This document shows, piece after piece, positions 63,079 to 64,000 of a stretch of 64,000 nucleotides of DNA. The position numbers and the translations under genes are program-made. This DNA is from Thiogranum longum. GTDB taxonomy: Bacteria > Pseudomonadota > Gammaproteobacteria > DSM-19610. Each line of letters opens with the position of its first letter. The first letter of the stretch is position 1. The notes beneath the pieces were generated by a model. It ran no database searches. It worked only from the letters and a program-made list of their open reading frames with translations, and was not told the DNA's origin. The DNA is taken from positions 943,227 to 1,007,226 of the forward strand of contig NZ_SMFX01000001.1 of the NCBI RefSeq assembly GCF_004339085.1, in the 5' to 3' direction.

Positions 63079-64000
63079 GTGTGTGGCATAGTCGGTATTG
63101 TTTCAAATGGTGCGGTCAATCAGTCAATTTATGACGCGCTGACCATTCTCCAGCATCGCGGGCAGGACGCTGCCGGTATCATGACCTGCGAGGGTAGTCA
63201 GCTCTACCTGCGCAAGAGTAATGGTCTGGTGCGCGATGTCTTTCACACCCGCCACATGCTGCGGCTGCGCGGCAAGATGGGCATAGGTCATGTCCGTTAT
63301 CCCACGGCGGGTTGTGAAAGTTCGGCAGAAGCCCAGCCTTTCTATGTGAATTCACCCTATGGCCTGACGCTGGCACACAATGGCAACCTGGTGAATGCCG
63401 AGTCGCTGAAAAAGAATCTGTTTCGCGAAGATCTGCGTCATATCAATACGGATTCCGATTCTGAAGTATTGCTCAATGTGTTCGCCCATGAGTTACAGCG
63501 GCGTGGCAAGTTGCGCATCAATGCCGATGATGTGTTTGCTGCCGTCTCCGGCGTGCACCAGCGCTGCAAGGGTGCATATGCAGCGGTGGCCATGATTACC
63601 GGTTTCGGAGTCGTGGCATTCCGTGACCCGCACGGTGTGCGGCCACTGGTGTATGGCCGCCGTAAAAACAGTGAGGGCTATGATTACATGGCGGCTTCCG
63701 AGAGCGTCGCACTCGACTCACTGGGTTTTGAGCTGATCGATGACGTACGCCCGGGCGAGGCGGTATTTCTCGGTTACGATGGCAGTATCGTAACGCGCCA
63801 GTGCGCCGATCAACCATCATATTCGCCGTGTATATTCGAACACGTCTACCTGGCGCGTCCTGATTCCATTATTGATAATGTCTCTGTCTACAAGGCGCGT
63901 TTGCGCATGGGCGAGGCGCTGGCAGAAAAGATCGAGCGTGAACGTCCGCAGCACGATATCGACGTCGTGATCCCCATCCCGGATACCAGCCGCACGGCAG
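63079..64000 (+). CDS. purF: Amidophosphoribosyltransferase, 5' part
   Basis: The frame starts with GTG at 63079 and leaves the window open, giving 307 residues. [10 protein letters not shown] with the catalytic cysteine after the initiator, [22 protein letters not shown] and AHNGNLVN are the glutaminase signatures; [11 protein letters not shown] begins the phosphoribosyltransferase part. It is the first step of purine synthesis. AAGG lies just upstream of the start. Confidence 0.95.
   Translation, partial: MCGIVGIVSNGAVNQSIYDALTILQHRGQDAAGIMTCEGSQLYLRKSNGLVRDVFHTRHMLRLRGKMGIGHVRYPTAGCESSAEAQPFYVNSPYGLTLAHNGNLVNAESLKKNLFREDLRHINTDSDSEVLLNVFAHELQRRGKLRINADDVFAAVSGVHQRCKGAYAAVAMITGFGVVAFRDPHGVRPLVYGRRKNSEGYDYMAASESVALDSLGFELIDDVRPGEAVFLGYDGSIVTRQCADQPSYSPCIFEHVYLARPDSIIDNVSVYKARLRMGEALAEKIERERPQHDIDVVIPIPDTSRTA

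Overview
The window is a GC-rich, densely coded chromosomal segment, most likely from a gammaproteobacterium. The right third (about 47.2-64 kb) has the order LysR / leuC-leuD-leuB-asd-fimV-truA-trpF-...-accD-folC-dedD-cvpA-purF, which is the arrangement known from Pseudomonas and relatives. The left part holds an ArsR-rhodanese regulator, a second rhodanese fusion and a multihaem cytochrome, which fits a sulfur-oxidising lineage such as the Chromatiales; that placement is an inference. No rRNA, tRNA, CRISPR array, phage or transposase gene was seen.

Layout. 0.1-2.5 kb (minus strand): start of a DEAD-box helicase, a SulP anion transporter and an ArsR-rhodanese repressor. 2.5-8.1 kb (plus): a possible sulfane-sulfur/redox operon running from a sterol-desaturase-like di-iron protein through a VTT-rhodanese fusion, a small metal-fold protein, a pentahaem cytochrome and a flavoprotein disulfide oxidoreductase to a methyltransferase. 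8.2-11.6 kb (plus): a zinc/manganese uptake locus with DUF2946, an outer-membrane barrel, a binding protein and a permease but no ATPase. 11.6-38.2 kb: a large island of central-carbon, energy and stress genes: AhpD-like/pyruvate dehydrogenase E1, phosphoketolase-gpmA-pta/ptb-like-aldolase, acetate kinase, beta-CASP hydrolase, P-type H+-ATPase, an Usp fusion, a six-gene dnaJ-cbpM-ppsA-hdeD-glgP-permease operon, a Crp/Fnr-family regulator and three DUF1269-type stress proteins. 38.3-42.3 kb: sufBCDE behind an IscR type-1-like site. 42.3-47.1 kb: selO, amrS, yggX, an ATP-grasp enzyme and an A-type Fe-S carrier. 47.2-64 kb: leucine, lysine/threonine and tryptophan synthesis, fimV, accD, folC, dedD, cvpA and the beginning of purF.

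The main discovery is in the 11.6-38.2 kb island. Seven copies of a 16-bp palindrome (TGTmA-N6-TGACA) lie in its intergenic regions. At eight promoter orientations a -10-like hexamer with A at position 2 and T at position 6 begins exactly 21 bases after the palindrome. This is the class II (-41.5) activator geometry of Crp/Fnr proteins. The island encodes one such protein (36777-37532). Its recognition helix has the Arg-Gln pair that CooA uses for TGTCA half-sites, but it lacks the CooA haem ligands, the FNR cysteines and the Crp cAMP-pocket motif. The promoters control glycogen and polyglucan breakdown, phosphoketolase to acetyl-phosphate to acetate, pyruvate dehydrogenase E1, an ATP-driven proton pump, chaperones and general stress proteins. 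I read this as a self-contained energy-emergency (low-oxygen or dark survival) regulon with its own dedicated regulator and an unidentified signal.
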